DNA from: Enchytraeus crypticus
Taxonomy: Eukaryota; Annelida; Clitellata; Enchytraeida; Enchytraeidae
Direction of reading: 5' to 3'
NCBI GenBank assembly: GCA_905160935.1
Contig: CAJHZI010000304.1
Span: forward strand, 127,001 to 191,000
Length of the DNA: 64,000 nucleotides
Shown here: piece by piece, positions 22,961-31,903 of the stretch
How the letters are laid out: every line of letters starts with the position of its first letter
Numbering within the stretch: the first letter of the stretch is position 1
Position numbers and translations under genes: made by a program
The notes under the pieces: model-generated
Database searches by the model: none
Told to the model about the DNA's origin: nothing
What the model saw: the letters and a program-made list of their open reading frames with translations, nothing else

Positions 22961-23012
22961 TCGCTTGACACTGAAAGTAGGGCTGAGAAGAAGCCCACAT
23001 ATTAGTATTTTC
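22961..23012 (-). CDS. Candidate 52-nt mini-exon upstream of exon A
   Basis: Acceptor GTCTGGTTGTGTTGCAG precedes 23012 and donor CGA/GTAAGT follows 22961, both strong. With one leading nucleotide it encodes KILICGLLLSPTFSVKR and ends at phase 0, as needed to join exon A (starts ATT, phase 0). The first exon and start codon were not found. Three phase-compatible junctions in a row are suggestive but not proof. Confidence 0.4.
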
Positions 23013-23757
23013 CTGCAACACAACCAGACGAATAAATCATATTTGTATCATAAATTAAGTAAACTTTGTTCCATGCATATTATCAACATTTTAATTAAAT
23101 GCCATGGACCTGCCATTGGCAGGATAAAACCGCCAAATTAAGGGTATATATAACAACAATTTGACTGCTGTAATTATTCAATACCTATTGAAATTTAGAT
23201 TAAGGAATTAATAAACAGTAGCAAGCAATTGAAAATGCGGGAAATATATAAGTTACGTTTATGATTTATGACTACGAATTGACTGAAACCTGAGGATAAG
23301 TTTAATTTTCAGACTATGTAATTTATGACTGAATAATATGGCCTATTTAGGTCAATATATTGTAACACCCAAAGGGAAAATCTATGCGGAGACTAATAAT
23401 GTATAATAAACTATATAAGAAATGAAACAATACCACTATTTCAAGCATGCATTAAAAATAATAATAATTGCAACAGACTATGTTTGTAATTTAACATTAA
23501 TCATAGAGCATTCAAAAATGAAGCAAATTTAGAATATAGAAATATAACATTTAGTTGTTAATGAATAAATTCACAGTTCATATCTGAATATATTCATTGA
23601 ATTTTCAAAATAGATCTTTAAAAATGATGAAATTGCTGACGAATTTTATAAATGAAAACTGTTATAGAAAGGATCAGGACAACAAATGCAGGGTTACCTA
23701 TTGGAGATCTAGTCTACGCCCAAATTCAATCACGTAATATTAACAAAGCAAAACACA
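23013..23757. other. AT-rich spacer, nothing recognised
   Basis: No ORF, repeat family or RNA gene seen. Confidence 0.4.
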
Positions 23758-23998
23758 TCATGATAATCTTCTTCTTTCCTTAAATGCCTGTTTAACTAGG
23801 GTCTTGATACGAATAGACCTTTTGAATATTTTCAATTCCTTTAAATTTGGAAGCATTTTGTATAGCATAGGCGCTCAACAACCGATTGCCGTTTCAGCCG
23901 TTGGTTTGGATCTTGCTTTTCATTTCTCCTTCTACGACACTTGCAGATGTACGTGATTGGTCTATTCTTAAAGCAACCCGGACACAACACGGGAAAGG
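23758..23998 (-). mobile_element. SINE-like family E, copy 1
   Basis: The reverse complement runs CCCGTGTTGTGTCCGGGTTG, AAGAATAGACCAATCACG, AAGTGTCGTAGAAGG, GATCCAAACCAACG and GACCCTAGTTAAACAGGCAT, ending in GAAGAAGATTATCATGATG. Other copies: 26655-27078 and 29455-29675. Confidence 0.75.
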
Positions 23999-24359
23999 AT
24001 AAGTGACATATAAAACAAAATATGCTATGAGATTTACTTTATTGGAAGAACAAGTTCAAAATATGAAATAATAGATACAATAGACAATAAATGTGCAGAC
24101 GTGAAATTGATTATGTAGGCCTATTGAAATATTAATATGATAATTTCATCTAATTGCTAAATTCTACAATAAATTTGATAACAACTTTGCGTCAGAAGCA
24201 GTTTTGTCATGCGCACAGCGAAAAAAATTAAAGCAAACAAATAACGGCCTAGATATATGTAATATGTATCTCTTCGTTACATGATTTTTTTTATAATAAT
24301 ACAACATAGGACTACAAATAACAATATAGGCCTACATATAAAAATGGTATAGATCTGAT

Positions 24360-25008
24360 TATACACTGTGTTTTTTATAACTGATACCCCACATTATTTT
24401 TACAATAATGCTGTGGGGGGGGGGGGGGGGTTAAAAATTTTCCGCTTACTGAGCTCGGCTCATACAGTGAGTGTATCCTCGTATCTTACCCTCTCACTCT
24501 TATCCATACTAAAATCAAGGGAAAATCTACAATGTCTAAAATCCTACATTTGTTTTGGAAAACGTAGGTTAATTTTTCACCTCCAAAGAAACCCAGCGGA
24601 TCTGAAAGAATTGCAAAAGTGACCTAATTTTTGATTAGTCGGGGGGGTTAAGTCCCTACAAGCCAAGTCTGTTTGCACCACTGCTCCGGGACAGAGTTCA
24701 CATCGTTTACTTACACCCTTTTTCCTCTTATACAGTTATTAAAGTGAAAATTGAGAGCTAGTGAAACGGTCAACATTTCTTGAGCCCCTTCCATTATATG
24801 GGCCCCTAGTGGGCCCATATTTGAAAAAAATTCGAGCTAGTGGAACTGTTCGAGTTCCCTCTCATTAACGGGGGGGGGGGGCTAACCACCGCCCTTACAA
24901 ACATATTTGCACCTAGAAATTGCCATAGAAACAATGAAAATATAGTTTAGCATTTTTTATCGGCGGGCTTAAGGGGGGCGGCCCCCCTGCCCCCTGGATC
25001 CGCCACTG
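24360..25008. mobile_element. Poly-G-rich transposon remnants
   Basis: Poly-G runs at about 24415-24430, 24641-24648 and 24871-24880. The segment ends GGATCCGCCACTG at 25008, the reverse complement of CAGTGGCGGATCC, a terminal motif seen in several DNA transposon families with G-rich ends. The opposite end was not found. 24368-24415 also shares sequence with 30690-30720. Confidence 0.45.
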
Positions 25009-25359
25009 TTTATGGAAATAGGAATTTAGATAGATAATTAAAAGCCGGTACTTTACATGTAACATGTAAACTAATAAACATTATCAATATTTCCCCTTCT
25101 TTAACTGTCACGTTACTGCCTACAGTCTGGTAGACTCTGCGCTCCATTATAACTTCTACAAAAGGAACATTTTCTATGCTATTATTATTACAATTGGAAA
25201 CTCGTGCCTAGTATTTACCTCTAACCACATGGTTATAATTCTGCAGAACCAAATAAACAATGAGACGCGCTTATGTGACTGAATGTCACTTAAATATCTT
25301 GTCAATAGAATTGCATTCATTAAAACCGAATTACAGTTTTAAACTTAGACATCTCTCTC

Positions 25360-25595
25360 TCTCTTAGTGCACTGCCTACTTGCAGGTCCACGGTACATAA
25401 TGCCTCCACTCTCTCTGTCTTCCGCCTTCCTCTTCATTTCCACATATGATTGGGTCTTTAAATCATCTAACACACCTAATCTCGGCCTGCCCCTGACTCT
25501 TTTTCCTTCCATTCTACCTAGGTTCCATGACCTCTTGTAATAGACCTTCCCCCTTAGAATGTGTCCTATCCTTCTCTTCTTCCTACTTAGACATT
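25360..25595 (-). mobile_element. RTE-like LINE 3' end (fragment B)
   Basis: The minus strand encodes RKKRRIGHILRGKVYYKRSW, MEGKRVRGRPRLGVLDDLK and EMKRKAEDRESG, the last part of the same ORF2 as at 1-665, with about 90% nucleotide similarity by eye over the shared 190 bp. It runs into a tail ATGTACCGTGGACCTGCAAG, CAGTGCACTAAGAGAGAGAG. That tail is shared with SINE D. Confidence 0.82.
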
Positions 25596-25645
25596 TCAAG
25601 CAAAAAAATTCGATATCAATATCTTTCCCCTTAATTAAGATAATG

Positions 25646-25934
25646 AATACATATGTAGACTTAGGTCTACATATGTATTAGACTTATTGTATTTATGTAT
25701 TTATGTATTAGACTTAGGTCTACATATGTAGACCTAAGTCTACATATGTAGACCTAAGTCTACATGTGTAGACCTAAGCCTACGTGTGTAGACCTAAGTC
25801 TACACGTGTAGACTTAAGCCTACACGTGTAGACTTAAGCCTATGTGTGTAGACCTAAGTCTACACGTGTAGACTTAAACCTACACGTGTAGACCTAAGCC
25901 TACGTGTGTAGACCTAAGCCTACGCGTGTAGACC
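25646..25934. repeat. 20-bp palindromic minisatellite
   Basis: A perfect-to-near-perfect palindrome at 25646-25679 (arms AATACATATGTAGAC) precedes eleven exact 20-bp units at 25711, 25731 and so on to 25911. Each unit is GACCTAAGTCTACAYRTGTA-like, so each holds two self-complementary cores (TACATATGTA or TACACGTGTA, and AGACCTAAGTCT-like). Left units have CATATG centres; right units have CACGTG, CGTGTG or CGCGTG centres. Confidence 0.95.
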
Positions 25935-26590
25935 AGAGACAGATAGACAGTCAGACACAATATAAATAAATAGATAGATACCATATACATATATTGTATG
26001 TATGTTTATCATAAGTATTTTGTATAAAAACAAGAATGAGTATTGCTAGATGGTATAAAGTTCCACTCATTGGCAGAAATTTTTAGATATTAATTGCCAT
26101 TTAAATGTAATTTTTATTCAGCTTATTATTTTTGAATTCTTCCATCAAAGTAGTATCGAAGACAGATTTCGGCCAAGACACTGTTATGTAAGTTTTTCGT
26201 TGCAAATAATAAAAATTACTAGATAGATAGATAGGTAGATAGACATATAGGGCCTATAAATGTGTTGTTTTTAAGTCCGTTTTGAATTGATTACTGCCAT
26301 TCGATAGCCATGGCCTTGATTTAGTAGGTACATGACATTGTATACATTTGTTCTGCAGTGTTCATGCATTGAATATTGAAGTTTGACCTTTATGTTTATG
26401 GTTTGCGTAATAAGTAGCCAATAGTCACCTTCTAGCTATTAGTAGTTGGCAATTTTCTTATGAATAGCCCACATGATCGGATCGCTAGGTCTGCTTGTTG
26501 GTTTAGTAAAGGACAATAACCAAAGTTATGATTCTATTTGTGACACCCACTAATGCTTTTACATGAATAATACCAACATTCGCAATAACA
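25935..26590. other. AT-rich spacer with short GATA repeats
   Basis: Short GATA/TAGA tracts near 25970 and 26221. 26475-26500 has TCGGATCGCTAGGTCTGCTT, a fragment of the minisatellite expanded at 61003-61175. No gene seen. Confidence 0.4.
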
Positions 26591-26591
26591 A

Positions 26592-26638
<47 letters not shown>

Positions 26639-26654
26639 ATATATATACATGTAT
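26591..26654. repeat. (AT)n microsatellite
   Basis: About 60 bp of AT, ending in TACATGTATATAATC before the element E head. Confidence 0.9.
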
Positions 26655-27076
26655 ATAATCCCCGTGTTATGTCCGGGTTGTTTGAAGAATTGACCAACCT
26701 ATGACTGCATGTGTCGTAGAAGGTGAGTAATGCACTAAGATCGCTACCAACGTCAGAAAGGGCATTCGGTTGGGGAGCGCCTGGCTGCAGCCAGTGGCGA
26801 TATCGGTAAGATATTCGATCGCCGATTAGTAAGTGCGGGGTTCAAATCCTGGGCTCGCCCGTCACTGACATCGCTTTCGAGTGAAGAAACTGACATTAAC
26901 GTTAGCTTTTTTCCAGAAATTGCTACAAAAATTTAAACGAATGGAAAGTCTCAAACAGGTGATTAACTGATTAATTGATGATATGATGTAGGACAGAGAG
27001 GATTTGAGACAATCTATTGGTATCCCGACATCCCGAAACCCAGTTAAACGGATTCAAGAGAAGAAGAAGATGATGA

Positions 27077-27078
<2 letters not shown>
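26655..27078 (+). mobile_element. SINE-like family E, copy 2, split by SINE B
   Basis: Head TAATCCCCGTGTTATGTCCG, middle AACGTCAGAAAGGGCATTCG, then SINE B at 26788-26912, then the body resumes at CCAGAAATTGCTACAAAAAT and ends GAAGAAGAAGATGATGATGA. The uninterrupted copy at 29455-29675 reads straight through from GGTGAGCGTCTAGGCTCCAG to AAATTGCTAC, confirming the nesting. Confidence 0.8.
26788..26912 (+). mobile_element. SINE family B, best copy (nested)
   Basis: A-box TGGCGATATCGGTA, B-box GGTTCAAATCC (about 26838-26850), body CCCGTCACTGACATCGCTTT and a GTTAGCTTTTTT end. The tRNA-related head is about 70 bp, so a class I tRNA ancestor is likely. Confidence 0.8.

Positions 27079-27134
<56 letters not shown>
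27079..27134. repeat. (AT)n microsatellite
   Basis: 56 bp of AT joining the GATGATGAT tail of element E to a LINE fragment. Confidence 0.95.
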
Positions 27135-27137
<3 letters not shown>

Positions 27138-27224
27138 GTAGGATTACACAAGCAAAAGCGGCCTTTGGTAGTAGAAAAGAACTATTAACAAAAAGTCTAA
27201 AGAAGACACAAAGATTTGTGTCTA
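27135..27224 (+). mobile_element. RTE-like LINE fragment C
   Basis: Plus strand reads RITQAKAAFGSRKELLTKSL, matching the region at about 345-435 of the first fragment but with GAA instead of the TAA stop. It ends abruptly at 27224. Confidence 0.75.
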
Positions 27225-28304
27225 TCTAAACTCTATTTGTTTGGTCTTTGGCCTGTAATGCTGGATATTGAATTTTGCTGCGCTTTCTATCTTTGTATTT
27301 ATCATTTGCTCATCGGCATGGATTTAGTTGAAAAGTTTTAAATACCTGACAAAGCTAATTCTAGGCCTAATTCTATAATTTGTCATTCAAGTTAACGCTA
27401 CCGGGAATAGAAAATGATGAACTTTCCTATAACAGAGTGAAACTAGCGTGCTTTGTTACCATTTAACCTGAGAAACATTATTTTGAATGGTCCGATTGCT
27501 TGCATGAATAAAGCCAATCGTGCTTCTATTCAATTGATTAGAGCATGCTGCCATGGATAAGAAAAAACTTAGTGCTTGGAACTGTCCATATTTTTTGATA
27601 AATTTAACAGTAATTTTAAACAAAACCATTGAAAGCAACTGTGACGAATTTTACTGCGCTGAGCATGAGCCTATTATGCTATGTTATGTTGACAAACCAT
27701 CAAATTGATAAACATATCTACAAAGTGCAGGAACAATATCTTGTAGTTTTTTTTTCAAGAGTGTGATAACATTACAGCTGCTTTAGTATTCTTAGATTAA
27801 ATTAAATTAATGAGCCAAGATTTCAATTTTTGTGTGAGAAAATTCTAACAACTAACCATCGTCGAGTCTAATGGAGCGCGAATTGAAAGTGCTATGGGGC
27901 CTATATGGAAGAAGTTCGATATATTGGAGGACATTTATATTAAAAATATAAATGACACTAATACAGTTTTTGTTGATAATTTTCAAGTAGGCCAACTTTC
28001 TGACAGTGGTCCTATGTAGACTGTAATAAGTGACGAAGTCCGTACTCTACATATTGATATTGTTTGCTGATATGCAGTCGCTGAACAGTATGTACAGTAA
28101 CAATAGGACCTGTCTACTGACAGTAACAGGTCATAATAATAATGGCAATTCAAGCCAACCTGTAAGCCTGGACATTCATTTGCGGCTAACAGTGCAGCTG
28201 TACTGTATGCTATTACCGCAAGTTAGGGTTTGTTTTGATTATAGTTACAGATGATTACGATTTTCTAGTACGATATGTTGACATTATCCATTCAACTGGG
28301 TTCA
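27225..28304. other. AT-rich spacer, no gene seen
   Basis: Several short frames but none with conserved motifs. No repeat family recognised. Confidence 0.4.
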
Positions 28305-28395
28305 ATCGGAAGCATCGGCGGTGAAGTGGTATAGGTGTTAGGCTTTCAATTATGGGTTCGGGATTCAATTCTGTATCGAGTTACTTTCAGTTTTT
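28305..28395 (+). mobile_element. SINE family C (tRNA-like head)
   Basis: A-box-like GTGAAGTGGTATAGGTGTTA and B-box-like GGGTTCGGGATTCAATTCTG. The same family is seen at 55775-55850 (minus) and, in part, at 55605-55650 (plus). Confidence 0.55.
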
Positions 28396-28432
28396 AAAGT
28401 TTAACTCAATTTTCTTAGTTTCATAGGAATAT

Positions 28433-28468
28433 GGTTAGGGTAAGGGATAGGGGTTAGGGTTAGGGATA
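28433..28468. repeat. Short interstitial TTAGGG-like tract
   Basis: Degenerate GGTTAGGGTAAGGGATAGGG followed by two TTAGGG units. Too short to be functional; it resembles the metazoan telomere repeat. Confidence 0.6.
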
Positions 28469-28879
28469 GTTAATTTTTGGAATAATTGTTTAGGAATAAT
28501 TAGTTAGGAATAAAACCCTGCCACGTGGGGTAATTGCACAAATCCGGTGTTGCTTATTTAACGGCAAGTGGGCATTCAGCAAACAGCAGTTCTGATAAGC
28601 GAAGAGTTCAAGAGTCCAAGGTGATGAACGGGACATCATGGCCGGCTCGTGTCGTCGTTAGACCGTGGAAGTGTATAGAATCATCTGCACCAGAAGAGAC
28701 ACTCAACTAGTCGTGGAATCAGCGTGTACAGGTGACGAAAATCAAGCTACCACTAGTAGCTTACAATTGATAAGCCGGCCTTGAGAACATAACACAGACG
28801 ATACAAAAATGATGGATTCTGCGGTGATAGATAATACTGATAATCCAGACTCAATATAATGACAAATATTTCAAATAAC
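28469..28879. other. Unassigned sequence
   Basis: Less AT-rich than its surroundings (GGCCGGCTCGTGTCGTCG near 28640). It could be a solo LTR or promoter-like remnant, but no paired repeat exists in the window. Confidence 0.3.
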
Positions 28880-29100
28880 ATGTCAAATACACTATCAACT
28901 GTCAACCTTTATCAAAGCCTATATAATTATACTCTCAACTATCAGGGCTTTATCAAATTTAAATACACTATCAAATGTCACGGCCTTATCAAACATAAAT
29001 ATACTATCAACTGTTAGGGCATTATCGTATGTAAATATGCATCAACTATCAGGCAGGTCTTTATAAAACTTTTTTTCCTATCAACTGTCAGAGCTTTCAG
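28880..29100. repeat. Degenerate minisatellite, about 47 bp
   Basis: Five imperfect units with ACTATCAACTGTCAGGGC and TTTATCAAATTTAAATACAC. Unit lengths vary. Confidence 0.75.
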
Positions 29101-29183
29101 CAAGAGAATTCTTTTTCTTAGTTCTGACAATACAAATGATGATATTAAACAGTGATTCAATTGATTCTGTTTTCATGCAAATG

Positions 29184-29184
<1 letters not shown>

Positions 29185-29221
<37 letters not shown>
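29185..29221. repeat. (AT)n microsatellite
   Basis: Pure AT tract directly before SINE B. Confidence 0.95.
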
Positions 29222-29223
<2 letters not shown>

Positions 29224-29239
29224 CATAACACCACGATAT

Positions 29240-29390
29240 CGAAACAGGCTGGAGCAGTGGTGATGTCTGCAAGATATACGTCTGAGGATCATTATGTTCG
29301 GGCTTCAAACCCTGGGCTCTCTCATCACTGATATTGTTTTCTAGATATGACACTGACGTTAACATTGGCTTTACCAGCTTATTTAACGAA
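29240..29390 (+). mobile_element. SINE family B copy
   Basis: GGCTGGAGCAGTGGTGATGT head, GGGCTTCAAACCCTGGGCTC B-box region and a GACGTTAACATTGGCTTTAC tail. Confidence 0.75.
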
Positions 29391-29454
29391 TAAAAGCTTA
29401 TATAAGATAGAATTTATTTTGTACGCTTATTTTTACACAAATTTTTCCAAATTG

Positions 29455-29680
29455 TTGTGTCCGGGTTGTTTGAAGAATAGACCAACCGTGTAAATATGCA
29501 CGTGTCGTAGAAGGCGACATAAAAATAAGATCCAAACCAACGTCAGAAAGGGCATTCGGTTGGTGAGCGTCTAGGCTCCAGAAATTGCTACAAAAAATTA
29601 AAAGGAAGGAACAAATCTATTCGTATTCCGACCCTAGTTAAACTGGTACTTAAGGGAAGATTATGATTATGATGATTTGT
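29455..29680 (+). mobile_element. SINE-like family E, copy 3 (uninterrupted)
   Basis: Reads GTCCGGGTTGTTTGAAGAAT, GCACGTGTCGTAGAAGGCGA, AACGTCAGAAAGGGCATTCG, AATTGCTACAAAAAATTAAA and TTCCGACCCTAGTTAAACTG to a GATTATGATTATGATGA tail. Confidence 0.8.
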
Positions 29681-30073
29681 TACACATATACTTGTTTAGA
29701 TGTGTCGTTATCCTACTATTTTCTTTTTCATTACTTAACGCCTATCTAACTACACGTACTACGCTATTAAATTATAACTAGACATTATATAAGTCTTTTA
29801 AGACACGTGCACTAATTTAGTCAAATAAAGACTGCTTCTGAAAATACTCTGTGATGGGCAAAATAATACTTAAAGATATTTTTAATACTTTTAAAAACAC
29901 TTTTAAAGGAATTTGTAAAGCGTTTAACAAATATTGTCAAAATAACAAATAAAATAGTTTTAGTCAAATATTTTAGAAAGTACTTTTGGTAGCGATCGGT
30001 TTTTTCTTTTATTCTGAAGCAAACATCATAGGCCCTAAGGTTAATGAAAGTCATAGGGTTAAAACACAGTAAT

Positions 30074-30077
<4 letters not shown>

Positions 30078-30157
<80 letters not shown>
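30078..30157. repeat. (CT)n-(AT)n compound microsatellite
   Basis: CT tract to about 30110 then AT to 30157, next to a SINE D-type end on the minus strand. It fits growth from the SINE tail. Confidence 0.9.
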
Positions 30158-30160
<3 letters not shown>

Positions 30161-30480
30161 CTGTCAAGTCGCAGATCCAAGGTAGGCCTCAGTATTCATA
30201 CTCAGAGTCTGCTTTCCCGCTCCATAAAGAACACTCCATTGATAAACAATTTAATTCTTCTCCAATAGGCTAAGCCTTGTCATTACTACATATATTTGTA
30301 ACATGCAACCAATGCGCTATTGGCTATTGCATGGGAAGGCGTATCTTCTAAAATGGTTTCCCTGTTCCTTCCTCAGTTCTTGCACCAGTTTCTCTTTACG
30401 AAACGTGCAGTTAACGGTTGGTCTATTTTTCAGTGTTCCGGACACACGGGAGTCATTAGATACATTTTATATTAACGTTT
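30158..30480 (-). mobile_element. SINE D-like repeat, unit 2 side
   Basis: Contains GAGTCTGCTTTCCCGCTCCA, TAAAATGGTTTCCCTGTTCC and TCAGTGTTCCGGACACACGG, i.e. the reverse complement of a complete but diverged SINE D/E head-to-tail. It corresponds in position to 2990-3260 and 52090-52370. Confidence 0.6.
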
Positions 30481-30559
30481 AGGCAAGACTTTCTTTTAAT
30501 TCCAGTATGTATTCATACTGGAATTTGGCCAACAGGTCATATTTCCTATCTGACCCCTT

Positions 30560-30720
30560 TCCTATTCGGAAAACTATAACTTTCACGTTATTAAAGATAT
30601 TCAGACAATAGTTTAATATGTTTGGTAGAATTGGCTGCTGATCAAGTTCTGCAAATTTCAAAAACGTCGGTCAACTCCTTACCACTTTATTGTAAAAATA
30701 ATTTGGGGTATCAGTTATAA
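30560..30720. repeat. Dispersed repeat shared with 13620-13790 and 24368-24415
   Basis: TTGGTAGAATTGGCTGCTGA and TTGGGGTATCAGTTATAAAA recur in diverged form. The second word also resembles 63088-63108. Family unknown. Confidence 0.5.
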
Positions 30721-30830
30721 AAACAGTGTAGATAGATGTACTATATAATATATATAATAGATATACTATATAATATAATAATATAATTAATATATATAAT
30801 ATATAATAGATATAATATATATATATACTA

Positions 30831-30862
<32 letters not shown>

Positions 30863-30869
30863 TGCGCTG
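30721..30869. repeat. AT-rich tract and (AAT)n
   Basis: Irregular TATA-rich sequence followed by about ten AAT triplets (30832-30861). A similar TATAATATATAAT tract is at 31185-31260. Confidence 0.85.
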
Positions 30870-31125
30870 CTGGTTCTGCGGCCGAAGCAGCTGCTAGCAG
30901 GAAACTCGTTAAATACAACGAATTGTCTTGTAAATACATATTTGCACCCATAGCCTTTGAGACCCTGGGACCCATAAATTCTGTAGGCGCAGACTTCGTT
31001 GATGTGATTGGTAAGAGTCCTTACTGCCGTTACTGGAGATTTACGCGAGAAATCTTTCCTGTGGCAACGTTTGTCTATGGCTCTGCAGCGATACAATGCA
31101 GTTTGTTTCCTTGGTACTTTTGGTG
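30870..31125 (+). mobile_element. LINE reverse transcriptase C-terminal relic (plus strand)
   Basis: Reads AASRKLVKYNELSCKYIFAP, IAFETLGPINSVGADFVDVI, then after a one-base frame change QRLSMALQRYNAVCFLGTFG. This is the conserved C-terminus of the same LINE family as at 12940-13405, and the best-preserved copy of it here. Confidence 0.72.
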
Positions 31126-31903
31126 ACATGGCATTTCGGAGAGCATGAGTGAGACAGTGAGTGAGTGGAGAGCATGATTAAAAAAATATAATAATAATAA
31201 TATAATATATATATATTATAGATATACTATATAATATATAATAGATGGATACTGGTATAGATAGAAATTAATATAGAAATTAATGCAGGCTTTTAAAAAT
31301 AGCTGATGTGAAAATAATTATGAGGTTCGTTTCTAGTTCACTAAGTCTGGCGAAGAAAAGTTTGGTTCGATCCGGCTTGGCCATTGTCAGGGTTCGGTTC
31401 GGCCAAAACTCCAGAATTCAGGGTTTGGTTCGGTTTTATTCACATCTCTAATTGGTATGCCGTAAAATTGGCAATCAATCAATCACTCTTACGTTCTGTT
31501 CAATGTAATATAATTCAAAATAAGAGTAAACACATTAAGTAGCAAGTGAACGATATTGCTTCACTTTATTTCATGAATTCATAATGCATATCTCGTGGGC
31601 AGTCATCCAATTAGGCTAATAGGCCTATATGATAACACGCACACACATATCTAGAATTTAAAAGTTCCACAAATAATGTTATCCCAGAAGGTTATTTTAA
31701 TACCAAATAAGCCAGTATTTAATGACACGTGCTTGTTAATTTGTTTAATGAAACGTTTTCATAGTGCAAATTAATTGTAAGAAAAGTTTAAAACTTGTCC
31801 GCTATACATGTACACATGTATTTATAGAAAATAATATACAGTTAACATCAAAATGATAACACCGAAAATTACAGGTAGTCCTGTTATAATAGGAATCTGA
31901 AGA
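31126..31903. other. FBXL copy 2 downstream flank
   Basis: 31480-31900 is diverged but alignable to 3540-3850 and 52980-53320 (for example the TAATACAGTTCACAGTGCAA region against TTCATAGTGCAAATTAATTG). No gene. Confidence 0.5.

Noticed and set aside
28433-28468. Telomere or chromosome end
   Set aside because: Only a short degenerate TTAGGG tract flanked by ordinary sequence on both sides.
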